Shown: positions 16,551-24,182 of the stretch, piece after piece | Layout: every line of letters starts with the position of its first letter | How positions within the stretch are numbered: the first letter of the stretch is position 1 | Translations under genes and position numbers: made by a program | Notes under the pieces: model-generated | Seen by the model: only the letters and a program-made list of their open reading frames with translations | Database searches by the model: none | What the model was told of the DNA's origin: nothing | Source of the DNA: an uncultured Burkholderiales bacterium | Lineage (GTDB): Bacteria > Pseudomonadota > Gammaproteobacteria > Burkholderiales > Burkholderiaceae | Length of the DNA: 64,000 nt | Reading direction: 5' to 3' | Assembly: GCA_946480465.1 (NCBI GenBank) | Contig: CAMLJY010000023.1 | Coordinates: 18,954-82,953, forward strand

Positions 16551-17631
16551 GCCCCACCCCCTCGACGGCGAACAGGCTCGACGTGGCGAGCGCACCGGTG
16601 GCCGTGTAGCGGTAGAAGCCGGCCGGCAGCGGCAGCACGAAGCGGCTGCCGTCGAAGGCCAGCGCCTCGCTGCGGCCGCCGCCCCAGTCGACCAGCGAGG
16701 GCTGAGGCGGCGGCCGCAGCACGCAGGTCGAGACCGGCCGCTTGCGGCCATCGACGATCGCCAGCGTGACCTCGCCGGCCGGCGGCTGCGCGAAGCGGAA
16801 CTCCTGCACCATGCCGCGATTGCCGGAGCGGAAGTACAGCTCGTCGCCGGTCGGCAGCACCACCTCGGGCAGCGGTGCCGGCTGGTCGCCGCAGACCGCG
16901 GCCCAGGTCTCGAGCAGGTGGGCCTTCAGCGCCGCGGCGCCGATCAGCGGCGGCGCGTCGGGCCGGGCCTGCTCGATCGCCTTCAGGAAGGCATGGGTCA
17001 GCAGGCCGCACACCTTGCCGCCGCGTTCGGCGATCGGTCGCTCCTGCGCCTTGCCGCCCTTCGGCGCCGCGTACAGGCAGAACAGCTTGACCGCCGACGC
17101 CGCAGTGGCACCGGCCTCGTTGATGGCCGGCACGTCGCCCGCGCGGTTGACCTCGGCGTCGCGGCAGCAGTCCATGACCAGCACCACCTCGCCGAACAGC
17201 GCCTTGTCGCGCACCACCTGCGCGTAGTGGGTGCCGTAGATGTTCTCGGGGAACAGCGACGTGGCGTTGGCGGCGTACAGCGCGCCCTCTGGCGTCTGGC
17301 TCTTCTTCTCGCAGAAGCCGTGGCCCGAAAAGTACAGGTACAGCCGCCCCGGGCGTGCCAGTGGGCGGCCGCGGTCGTCTCGGATCAGCTTGCGGAAGGC
17401 GAGCTTGAACTCCTCGGCGAGCGGCGGCGCGCGGTCGGGGTCGAGGTCGGGATCGAACGCGGCCGGGCTGGTGATGACCGTGACCTGCGCGGCCGGCACG
17501 TCGCCACCGTCGGGGGAGAGCAGCCAGTCGCGGAACAGCGCGACGTCGTTCGGCGGCCCCTGCAGCGGGCCGAAGCCGGGGTCGACGTATTTCGAGATGC
17601 CGACGAGGATCGCGTGGTCGCCGGCGGCCAT
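16537..17631 (-). CDS. Caspase-like cysteine protease (peptidase C14 family)
   Basis: A 364-residue cytoplasmic protease. The catalytic dyad is His104 (LYLYFSGHGFCE) and Cys156 (VVLVMDCCRDAE), and the N-terminal strand HAILVGISKYVDPGFGPLQG matches the caspase fold. Residues about 260-364 form a separate beta-rich module ending LPAGFYRYTATG, similar to one in the next protein. It is the middle gene of an operon with an alpha/beta hydrolase (24 bases upstream) and the 596-residue protein (overlapping). Bacterial caspases usually prefer Arg/Lys or Asp cleavage sites and often act in stress or defence; the target here is unknown. Confidence 0.88.
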   Translation of the reverse strand: MAAGDHAILVGISKYVDPGFGPLQGPPNDVALFRDWLLSPDGGDVPAAQVTVITSPAAFDPDLDPDRAPPLAEEFKLAFRKLIRDDRGRPLARPGRLYLYFSGHGFCEKKSQTPEGALYAANATSLFPENIYGTHYAQVVRDKALFGEVVLVMDCCRDAEVNRAGDVPAINEAGATAASAVKLFCLYAAPKGGKAQERPIAERGGKVCGLLTHAFLKAIEQARPDAPPLIGAAALKAHLLETWAAVCGDQPAPLPEVVLPTGDELYFRSGNRGMVQEFRFAQPPAGEVTLAIVDGRKRPVSTCVLRPPPQPSLVDWGGGRSEALAFDGSRFVLPLPAGFYRYTATGALATSSLFAVEGVGHVEL

Positions 17632-17655
17632 GGGTTGGGACGATCGTGATCCGCG

Positions 17656-19194
17656 TTAGAACCCCTGGCCCACCGCGAAGACCAGGCTCGTGATCGTCGC
17701 CTCGTCGTTGTCGAAGTCGCCATGCTTCTTCGACGCCGACGACAGCCCGCCGGCGCCGGTGATCTCGGACCACACGGTGCGCTTCGGGTCCGCGGCCAGG
17801 AAGTTGCGGATCGCCGCCACCGCGGGGACGTCGCCGCCGGCGAAGCCGCCCTCGAGGTAGCGCTGCATGCCGACCAGCGGCGAATCGATGTCCTCGACCC
17901 AGTCGTCGTCCTGCTCGCGGCCCTCGAGCACGCCGGAGACGAAATACAGCAGCGAGCGCGTGTACAGCAGCGGCACCAGCGAGTCGTTGCACTCCAGCGC
18001 GTCGTTCATCGCGTACATGCGGAAGGCGCCGATGCGCGCGGCGTGCTTCCGTAGCGCAGCCGCGAACATCTCGTGCGTGACCGCCGGCGCGAGGAACACG
18101 ATGTCGAAGCGCGCCGCGGGCAGCCGCTTCGCCGCCGCGTCGAGCCAGTGGCAGATGTAGATCGCGCCGGTGCTGTGGCCGACCAGCGTGATGCGCGCGA
18201 AGCGCTGGCCGGCGGCGTCGAGCCGCGCCAGCTCGTCCAGCAGCGCGGTGCCGCAGGCCTCGGGCGCGTCGGCGAAGCTCTGCTCGGTGTCCTTCTTCAT
18301 CTGGTTCCACACCACCGTGCCGGCCTGGCCGAGGTAGGCGGCGCGCAGCACCTCCTCGACGACGGTGCAGTAGAGGCCATGGTCGCGGCCGCCGCGGTAG
18401 CGCCGGGCCACCGCGATCACCACCTTGGCGACGAACTTCGCGACCTGCAGCCAGGCCAGCACGCCCTTGGTCGTCGCGGTCTGTTCGGGAAACATCTCGC
18501 CCAGCGCGCGCTCGTCGACGAGCACGTGCTCCGCCGGTGGCGCCGCGCCGCCGCCCTTGGTGGCGGCCTTTTCGGCAAAGGCCGCGGCGTGCAGCCGCGC
18601 CATCGCGTCCTGGAAGTCGGGGTCGTCGTCGAGCCCGGCCTCGATCTCGTCGGCGAGCTGGTCGGGGTCGAGATCGCTGGTGCCCTTGGTCGCCGGGCCG
18701 GGCGCGGCGCTGGGGCCGCGCTCGTCGGGCAGCGGCGGCGCCGCGCGGCGGCCGCCGAACCAGTCGTCGAACTCGCGCCGCAGTTCGCGCTCGTCCACTG
18801 CCTGCCCGGCGGCGCCTTTCAGCGCACCGCCGGCCACCTCGCCGCCGATCTTCTTCAGCACCCATTCGGCGACCTTCTTGGTCAGCTCCTGGAAAGCCGG
18901 GTCCTGGCGGATGTCGTCCAGGTTGTTCTGGATGCTCTCGACCAGCCCCGATTCCCAGACGAAGAACAGCGGGTAGGTCCCGGCGGCGGCATAGCGCGGC
19001 ACCAGCCGGTCGGCGATGCCGCGGCCGCTGGCCTCGGAGACGAGGCCGCCGTGGAAGTGGATCAGCAACCCCTGGGCCGGCGCGGCGGCGCGGGCCTGCG
19101 CGAGGATCCTGTGGACGTCGGCCACCTGGCTCGTCGTGCCACCGCCGAAGCGGCCGTCTGCGCTGTGCAGAACATGGTCCTTCTGGATGTCCAT
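17656..19194 (-). CDS. Alpha/beta hydrolase, lipase/esterase type
   Basis: A 512-residue protein with the nucleophile elbow GHSTG (Ser341, in ITLVGHSTGAIYICHW) and an oxyanion motif HFHGG near residue 47. An insertion of about 170 residues (roughly 100-270), rich in charged residues and two similar Thr-Lys-Gly segments, separates the first strands from the nucleophile. The start at 19194 has AGGAGG four bases upstream. It is the first gene of the operon with the caspase. It could act on lipids or on a protein; pairing with a protease suggests that one activates the other, which is inference. Confidence 0.8.
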   Translation of the reverse strand: MDIQKDHVLHSADGRFGGGTTSQVADVHRILAQARAAAPAQGLLIHFHGGLVSEASGRGIADRLVPRYAAAGTYPLFFVWESGLVESIQNNLDDIRQDPAFQELTKKVAEWVLKKIGGEVAGGALKGAAGQAVDERELRREFDDWFGGRRAAPPLPDERGPSAAPGPATKGTSDLDPDQLADEIEAGLDDDPDFQDAMARLHAAAFAEKAATKGGGAAPPAEHVLVDERALGEMFPEQTATTKGVLAWLQVAKFVAKVVIAVARRYRGGRDHGLYCTVVEEVLRAAYLGQAGTVVWNQMKKDTEQSFADAPEACGTALLDELARLDAAGQRFARITLVGHSTGAIYICHWLDAAAKRLPAARFDIVFLAPAVTHEMFAAALRKHAARIGAFRMYAMNDALECNDSLVPLLYTRSLLYFVSGVLEGREQDDDWVEDIDSPLVGMQRYLEGGFAGGDVPAVAAIRNFLAADPKRTVWSEITGAGGLSSASKKHGDFDNDEATITSLVFAVGQGF

Positions 19195-19395
19195 GCGTCC
19201 TCCTGATGGCGCGGCATCTTGCCCAGCGGGCGCGCGGGCAATCTTGCGCACCCTCAATCCCGGGGCAGGGGATCATGCACCCGTGAATCGGCGGTGGACA
19301 AGGGCGCCACGTCCTCAAGGCTGAGGAAACGGCAGCTGATCCCCAAGAAGCGGCGGCCACCCGCAGGTGGCCGCCTTCGCGTCGGGCAATGACGC

Positions 19396-20019
19396 TCAGG
19401 GCAGGATCCAGTCCGCGCCGGGTCCGCCGTGCCTGAAGTCGATGCCGGGGCCTCCGATCAGCACGTCGTTGCCGCGGCCACCACGCAGGATGTCGTTGCC
19501 GCGTCCGCCGTTCAGCCAGTCGTGGCCGGGGCCCCCCTCGAGCCGGTCGTTGCCCGGGCCGCCGCGCAGCAGGTCGTTGCCGCGCCCGCCGTGCAGCACG
19601 TCGTTGCCACGGCCGCCCTGCACGCGGTCGTTGCCGGTGCCACCGTGCAGCCAGTCGTTGCCGCGACCGCCGTGGATGTGGTCGTTGCCGCCGCGGCCGG
19701 CGATGATGTCGTTGCCGCGGCCGCCGCCCAGGTGGTCGTCGCCCTGGCCACCGATCAGCACGTCGTTGCCGTCGCCGCCGTGGGCGGTGATGTCGGCGGT
19801 GACGTTGGCGTCGACGACCAGCGTGTCGTTGCCGGCGCCGAGCTGGAAGTCGGTGTTCTCCAGCTGCTGCTTGGTCATCAGCTGGCTCTGGCCGTTGATG
19901 GTCACTTCGTACAGGCCCATCAGCCCGGCGAGGCCGTCGGCCTTGGCGATGTGCACGCTGTCGTTGCCGCTGGTGCCGTTCACGGTGTTGGTGGGGCCGG
20001 CGGGGGGGATCGGGGACAT
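19396..20019 (-). CDS. RTX-type calcium-binding repeat protein
   Basis: A 207-residue protein. Residues 1-80 are a short head without a recognised domain; residues 81 to the end are fourteen consecutive nonapeptides of the GGxGxDxUx kind (GGRGNDVLH, GGTGNDRVQ and so on), which fold into a calcium-filled beta-roll. RTX proteins are usually exported by type I secretion through a C-terminal signal; no transporter lies nearby and no catalytic domain is attached. The start at 20019 follows AGGAG. It is upstream of, and on the same strand as, the hydrolase-caspase operon. Confidence 0.85.
   Translation of the reverse strand: MSPIPPAGPTNTVNGTSGNDSVHIAKADGLAGLMGLYEVTINGQSQLMTKQQLENTDFQLGAGNDTLVVDANVTADITAHGGDGNDVLIGGQGDDHLGGGRGNDIIAGRGGNDHIHGGRGNDWLHGGTGNDRVQGGRGNDVLHGGRGNDLLRGGPGNDRLEGGPGHDWLNGGRGNDILRGGRGNDVLIGGPGIDFRHGGPGADWILP
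19399..19779. repeat. 27-bp repeats encoding RTX nonapeptides
   Basis: Fourteen in-frame units of 27 bases, recognisable by the recurring GTCGTTGCC (plus strand; Gly-Asn-Asp on the minus strand). Sequence similarity between units makes the region prone to recombination or mis-assembly. Confidence 0.9.
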
Positions 20020-20269
20020 GATGAACTCCTGGTGTGGGGTGGGGTGTCGCGGCACGTCGGGATGTCGCGTCGCTGGGTTGCATTGAAGGCCGGGCGGGTC
20101 GGGGCGCCAAGACGGGACGATCCGCGACGGGAGCGGCCGCAGCTGGGGGTGGTCCCAATGGGGGCGGTGGCGCCGGTGGCGCGCCCGGCCGTGACCTTCG
20201 TCAGCACCGTTTCGGCGGCCGCGCGCAACCCATCGGCAAGCGCCAAGCGCGTCTTCGCAGGAGCCCGCC

Positions 20270-20497
20270 ATGAGCCATCACCTCCCCCACGACAGCGGCC
20301 CCCGCCGCCCCGCGCGGTTCGAGCTGCTGTTCGTCTCGCTCTTCGACGAGCGCCGCGGCTACGCCTTCCCCTGCGATGAGGAAGGCCACGTGGACCTGGA
20401 CGCGCTGAGCGACCGCCTGCGGCTGAACTACCTGTACGTCCGCAAGCTGATCGGCCGCGACTTCTGCAGGCCGGCGGTGCGGCCCACGCTGCAGTGA
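20270..20497 (+). CDS. Small hypothetical protein, 75 residues
   Basis: A short soluble protein preceded by GCAGGAG at a normal distance. Sequence RFELLFVSLFDERRGYAFPCDEEGHVDLDALSDRLRLNYLYVRKLIGRDF reads as a compact mixed alpha/beta domain. No family recognised. It lies between the divergent RTX gene and the ECF sigma gene; the 250-base gap on its left carries the promoters of both directions. Confidence 0.6.
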   Translation: MSHHLPHDSGPRRPARFELLFVSLFDERRGYAFPCDEEGHVDLDALSDRLRLNYLYVRKLIGRDFCRPAVRPTLQ

Positions 20498-20568
20498 AGG
20501 ACGTCGGCAAAAGGCTTGAACCCGTGCCGCGTTTTCAGCAACGCAGTGGATGTGCGAGAGGGATGGGC

Positions 20569-20595
20569 GGCGGCTATATTGAATTTCAAGCCGCC
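20569..20595. promoter_or_regulatory. Inverted repeat in the sigma-factor promoter region
   Basis: GGCGGCT (20569-20575) and AGCCGCC (20589-20595) are perfect 7-bp arms around an AT-rich loop containing TATATT, 27 bases before the sigma gene. It may be an operator or overlap a promoter -10 element. No -35 partner was identified. Confidence 0.35.
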
Positions 20596-20621
20596 ACAGC
20601 CTCCTTTGCACGCCGCACGCC

Positions 20622-21215
20622 ATGGACAACGACCGGGTGAAAGCCTTGCTCGAGCGCATCGGGCAGCAGGACCAGGCCGCGTTCCGTGAGCTGTACAAGG
20701 CGTTCAGCCGGCGCGTCCACGCCTACGTGCTGAACATGCTCAAGGACCCGGCCCGTGCCGAGGAGGTGCTGGTGGACACCATGTACGAAGTCTGGCGCGC
20801 GCCGGCGCGCTTTCGGGGCGACTCGCTGTTCAGCACCTGGCTGATCGGCGTGGCGCGCAACAAGGCGCTGATGGCGTACCGCGGCCGCCGCGCCGACGAG
20901 CTGCACGACGACCTGGACGACGTGGCCGAGACCACCCCGTCGGACAGCCCCGATGCCTTCGCGCAGCTGGCGGCCAAGCAGCGCAGCGAGGGCGTGCGCG
21001 CCTGCATGGACAAGCTGTCCGACGAGCACCGCGAGGCCATGCACCTGGTGTTCTACGAAGGCTTCTCGCTGGCCGAGGTGGCCGAGGTGCAGGCCTGCCC
21101 CGAGAACACCGTGAAGACCCGGCTCTTCCATGCGCGCCAGAAGATCAAGGCCTGCCTGGCCCGCCTGGTGCAGCGAGAAGGCGGTGCGCTGCCGGCCGGG
21201 GTGCTGAAGTCATGA
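20622..21215 (+). CDS. ECF-family RNA polymerase sigma factor
   Basis: A 197-residue alternative sigma factor. Region 2 is seen in AFRELYKAFSRRVHAYVLNML ... FSTWLIGVARNKALMAYRGR and region 4 in MDKLSDEHREAMHLVFYEGFSLAEVAEVQACPENTVKTRLFHARQKI. It is followed 49 bases later by a membrane-anchored anti-sigma-like gene, and then by two caspase genes and the type VI membrane complex, so it probably controls that unit. Confidence 0.93.
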   Translation: MDNDRVKALLERIGQQDQAAFRELYKAFSRRVHAYVLNMLKDPARAEEVLVDTMYEVWRAPARFRGDSLFSTWLIGVARNKALMAYRGRRADELHDDLDDVAETTPSDSPDAFAQLAAKQRSEGVRACMDKLSDEHREAMHLVFYEGFSLAEVAEVQACPENTVKTRLFHARQKIKACLARLVQREGGALPAGVLKS

Positions 21216-21264
21216 GCCGCGGCCTGCAGAGCCGGCCGGCGTGGTCGTCGGACGGGGGCTTGTC

Positions 21265-21891
21265 ATGAACCTCCGTTTCCAGGAATTGCTACCGTTCTAT
21301 GTGAACGGCAGCCTGCAGGGCGAAGAGCGCGAATGGATGGAGCGCCAGCTGGCCGAGCATGCCGATGCGCGCGCCGAACTGGAAGCCTGCCGCTCGCTGC
21401 AGTCGCGCATCCGGCGCAGCCTGCCCGAGGTGCCGGCCACGCTGGGGCTGGACAAGGCCATGGCGCGCATCCGCGGCGACCGGCCCGGCAGGCTCGACCG
21501 CTTCGCCGCCCTGCTGGGCCTGGGCGGCGGCCTGCGCCCGGCGATGGCGCTGGCGGGGCTGGCGCTGGTGGCGGTGCAGGCGGGCGTGATCGTCAGCCTG
21601 GTCGCGCGGCCGGCCGACGAGGATGCCGGCGCCGGCCTGCGCACGCCCAAGGCCAGCACGGTGCACGACGGGCCGCTGCTGAAGATCAACTTCGCGCCCG
21701 ACGCCAAGGAGGCCGAGATCCGCCACCTGCTGGTGTCGGTGCAGGGCCGGCTGGCGGGCGGGCCGGGGCAGCTGGGCGACTACTACGTCGCCGTGCCCGC
21801 CGGCCGCGAGCAGGCGCTGGCCGACGAGGTCCGCCGCAGCCCCATCGTGCAGGGCGTGGTGCTGGCGCCGGGCCTTCCGCCTGACAACTGA
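21265..21891 (+). CDS. Probable anti-sigma factor, membrane anchored
   Basis: A 208-residue protein. The first ~70 residues (FQELLPFYVNGSLQGEEREWMERQLAEHADARAELEACRSL) have the helical layout of anti-sigma domains but lack a clear zinc-binding HxxxCxxC. One transmembrane helix follows (PAMALAGLALVAVQAGVIVSLVA, about 98-120), then a periplasmic domain. It sits directly after the ECF sigma gene. The start at 21265 was preferred as it begins the conserved segment; the upstream GTG adds only eight residues. Confidence 0.75.
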   Translation: MNLRFQELLPFYVNGSLQGEEREWMERQLAEHADARAELEACRSLQSRIRRSLPEVPATLGLDKAMARIRGDRPGRLDRFAALLGLGGGLRPAMALAGLALVAVQAGVIVSLVARPADEDAGAGLRTPKASTVHDGPLLKINFAPDAKEAEIRHLLVSVQGRLAGGPGQLGDYYVAVPAGREQALADEVRRSPIVQGVVLAPGLPPDN

Positions 21892-21902
21892 AGTACGCGG
21901 CC

Positions 21903-22757
21903 GTGGCAAGCACATCGGCTCCGGACGACGCGCGCCGCCGCTGCCTGCGCCAGGGCCTGGCCTGGGTGGGTGCCGCGGCGACCGGGCTGCCCGCGGCAGC
22001 GCAGCCGGCCGCCGCGCCGGCAACGGGGCGGCGCCTGGCGCTGGTGATCGGCAACGGCGCCTACCGCTCCACGCCGCTGAAGAACCCGGTGGGCGACGCC
22101 GAGGCGGTGGCCGCCAGCCTGAAGCAGCTGGGCTACGAGGTGCTGCTGAAGCGGGACACGGGCTTCGTCGACCTGATCGAGGCGCTGCGCGACTTCTCCG
22201 TGCGCGCCGCGGCCTACCCGGTGCGGGTGCTGTTCTACGCCGGGCACGGCATCCAGGCGCGCGGCCGCAACTACCTGCTGCCGGTGGACGTGGAACCGCA
22301 AAGCGAGGACGAGATCCCCGCGCGCGCGGCGGACGTCGGCCAGGTCATCGACCGGCTGGGCGCGCTGAAGAGCGGGCTCAACATCGTCGTGCTCGACGCC
22401 TGCCGGGTGAACCCCTTCGCCGGCGGCGTCATCGTCGGCCCCGACGGCCGGCGGCTGAAGTTCCGCGGCATGGCGCGCACCGGGCTGGCGCCATTGGACG
22501 CGCCGGTGGGCACGCTGGTGGCCTTCTCGACCGCACCCAATGGCGTGGCGCTGGATGGGCCGGGCGGCGCGCACAGCATCTATGCCCGCCACCTGCTGCA
22601 GCACCTGCCGACCGCCGGCCTGCCGGTGGAGCAGCTCTTCAAGCGCGTGCGCATCGGCGTGGCGGAAGAAACGCAGCGGGTGCAGGTGCCGTGGGAATCG
22701 TCCAGCCTCACCGCTGACTTCTGCTTCAAGGCCGGGCCGCAGGGCCGGTGCGGGTGA
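21903..22757 (+). CDS. Exported caspase-like protease
   Basis: A 284-residue protein of the caspase/metacaspase fold (peptidase C14). Catalytic His115 (VLFYAGHGIQARGRNYLLPVD) and Cys167 (NIVVLDACRVNPF) are both present. The N-terminus has an Arg-rich start and a hydrophobic Ala/Gly stretch ending around AAQPAA, looking like a signal peptide, possibly Tat type. GTG start 12 bases after the anti-sigma gene. The caspase domain is about 40% similar by eye to the one in the next gene, so the two are probably an old duplication. Confidence 0.85.
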   Translation: MASTSAPDDARRRCLRQGLAWVGAAATGLPAAAQPAAAPATGRRLALVIGNGAYRSTPLKNPVGDAEAVAASLKQLGYEVLLKRDTGFVDLIEALRDFSVRAAAYPVRVLFYAGHGIQARGRNYLLPVDVEPQSEDEIPARAADVGQVIDRLGALKSGLNIVVLDACRVNPFAGGVIVGPDGRRLKFRGMARTGLAPLDAPVGTLVAFSTAPNGVALDGPGGAHSIYARHLLQHLPTAGLPVEQLFKRVRIGVAEETQRVQVPWESSSLTADFCFKAGPQGRCG

Positions 22758-22896
22758 GGGCGGCCGTGCCGGCACGGAAGGTGGCGGCCGGGCCGGCGCG
22801 TCCACCGGGCTGCCGTTGCAGCCGGGCCCGGCGCCGCCGCAGAATGCCGGATCCGCCTTGCCGCCGCTGCCGCCTGCGCGGCCGCGCCGCCTTGCC

Positions 22897-24171
22897 ATGA
22901 GTCGCCGCCACCTGCTCGCCTGGCTCGGCCTTGCGCCTGCCGCATGGCTGGCGGGGGCGCCGCGCGTGCTGCACGCGCAGCCGGCCACGGGCAACGCAAC
23001 GCGGCGCGTGGCGCTGGTGATCGGCAATGCGCAGTACCCGCAGGCGCCGCTGGCCAACCCCGAGAACGACGCCCGCCTGGTGGGCGGCACGCTGAAGGCG
23101 CTGGGCTTCGAACTGGACCTGCAGCTGAACCTGAAGGCGCGCGATTTCAAGCGCGTGCTGCGTGATTTCGGCCGCCGCATGGACGACGACGACAGCGCCT
23201 CGGTCTTCTTCTACGCCGGCCACGGCATGCAGATCGACCGCCGCAACTACCTGCTGCCGGTGGACCTGAACCTGCGCGACGAGGGCGAGATCAAGGACGA
23301 GGCCATCGACGTCGAGGACGCGCTGCTCGCCCGCATCGACCGCGTGCGGCCGCGCGCGCGCATCTTCATCATCGACGCCTGCCGCGACAACCCCTTCAAC
23401 AGCGGCAGCGGCGCCACGCGCAGCGTGCGCGTCGGCCGGGGCCTGGCGGAGATGGCGGCGCCCGGGGCGCTGATCGCGTTCTCGGCCGCGCCCGGCCGCA
23501 CCGCCGAGGACGGGCCGCCCGGCGGCAACAGCATCTACAGCCGCCACCTGGCGCAGGAGATGCGCAGCGAGGGCGTGGAGGTGGAGGAGATGCTGAAGAA
23601 CGTGCGCGTGAAGGTGCTGCGCGACACGCAGGAGCGGCAGATCCCCTGGGTCAACACCTCGATGGTGGTGAACTTCGCCTTCAACCCCGGCGCCGGCGCG
23701 CTGGCCGCGGCCGCCCCGCGCGGCAGCGCGCCGCGCGCGCCCGCGGCCTCGGCCACCACCGCCGCGGTGGCCGATGGCGGCCGCCGCCTGCTGCGCCTGG
23801 CCGTGCGCGCCGGGCGCAGCCTGAACACCGACCGCGCGCAGTTGCCCGCCTCGCTGGCCGTGCGCGTCTACCAGCTGCGCGACGCCACCGCCTTCCAGCG
23901 CGCCAGCTTCGATGCGCTGTACGACCACGACGAGACCACGCTGGGCGCCGCGCTGCTGCGGCGAGACAGCCTGCACCTGCGTCCCGGCGAAACCCGCGAA
24001 CTGGTGCTGAACCTGGACGATGGCGCGCGCCTGGTCGGCGTGTTCGCCGCCTTCCGCGAGCTGGACCGCAGCCAGTGGCGCACCGTGCTGCCGCTGCCGG
24101 CCGACGACTCCGTGCCACCGGCCCGGCTGGACGCCCTGGCGCGCCAGGTGCAGCTGGCCTGGGTGCGCTGA
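22897..24171 (+). CDS. Caspase-TssJ fusion protein
   Basis: A 424-residue protein joining two domains. Residues 1-28 are a signal peptide with a twin-Arg start (SRRHLLAW). Residues about 35-262 are a caspase domain with His109 (FFYAGHGMQIDRRNYLLP) and Cys162 (IFIIDACRDNPF). After an Ala-rich linker, residues about 296-402 match TssJ, the outer-membrane component of the type VI membrane complex (RAGRSLNTDR, VRVYQLRDATAFQRASFDALY, LRPGETRELVLNL, GVFAAFRELDRSQWR). TssJ is normally a separate lipoprotein; here no lipobox is present and the protease occupies its N-terminal side. tssL begins 11 bases downstream and tssM follows it. Start at 22897 gives the signal peptide. Confidence 0.85.
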   Translation: MSRRHLLAWLGLAPAAWLAGAPRVLHAQPATGNATRRVALVIGNAQYPQAPLANPENDARLVGGTLKALGFELDLQLNLKARDFKRVLRDFGRRMDDDDSASVFFYAGHGMQIDRRNYLLPVDLNLRDEGEIKDEAIDVEDALLARIDRVRPRARIFIIDACRDNPFNSGSGATRSVRVGRGLAEMAAPGALIAFSAAPGRTAEDGPPGGNSIYSRHLAQEMRSEGVEVEEMLKNVRVKVLRDTQERQIPWVNTSMVVNFAFNPGAGALAAAAPRGSAPRAPAASATTAAVADGGRRLLRLAVRAGRSLNTDRAQLPASLAVRVYQLRDATAFQRASFDALYDHDETTLGAALLRRDSLHLRPGETRELVLNLDDGARLVGVFAAFRELDRSQWRTVLPLPADDSVPPARLDALARQVQLAWVR

Positions 24172-24182
24172 CCGATTGCCAC

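Noticed and set aside
19399..19779. CRISPR-like array
   Set aside because: The 27-bp units have no spacers and encode RTX nonapeptides.
16490..20158. A 1222-codon minus-strand frame
   Set aside because: It is an out-of-frame reading across the caspase, hydrolase and RTX genes, which have clear motifs in another frame.
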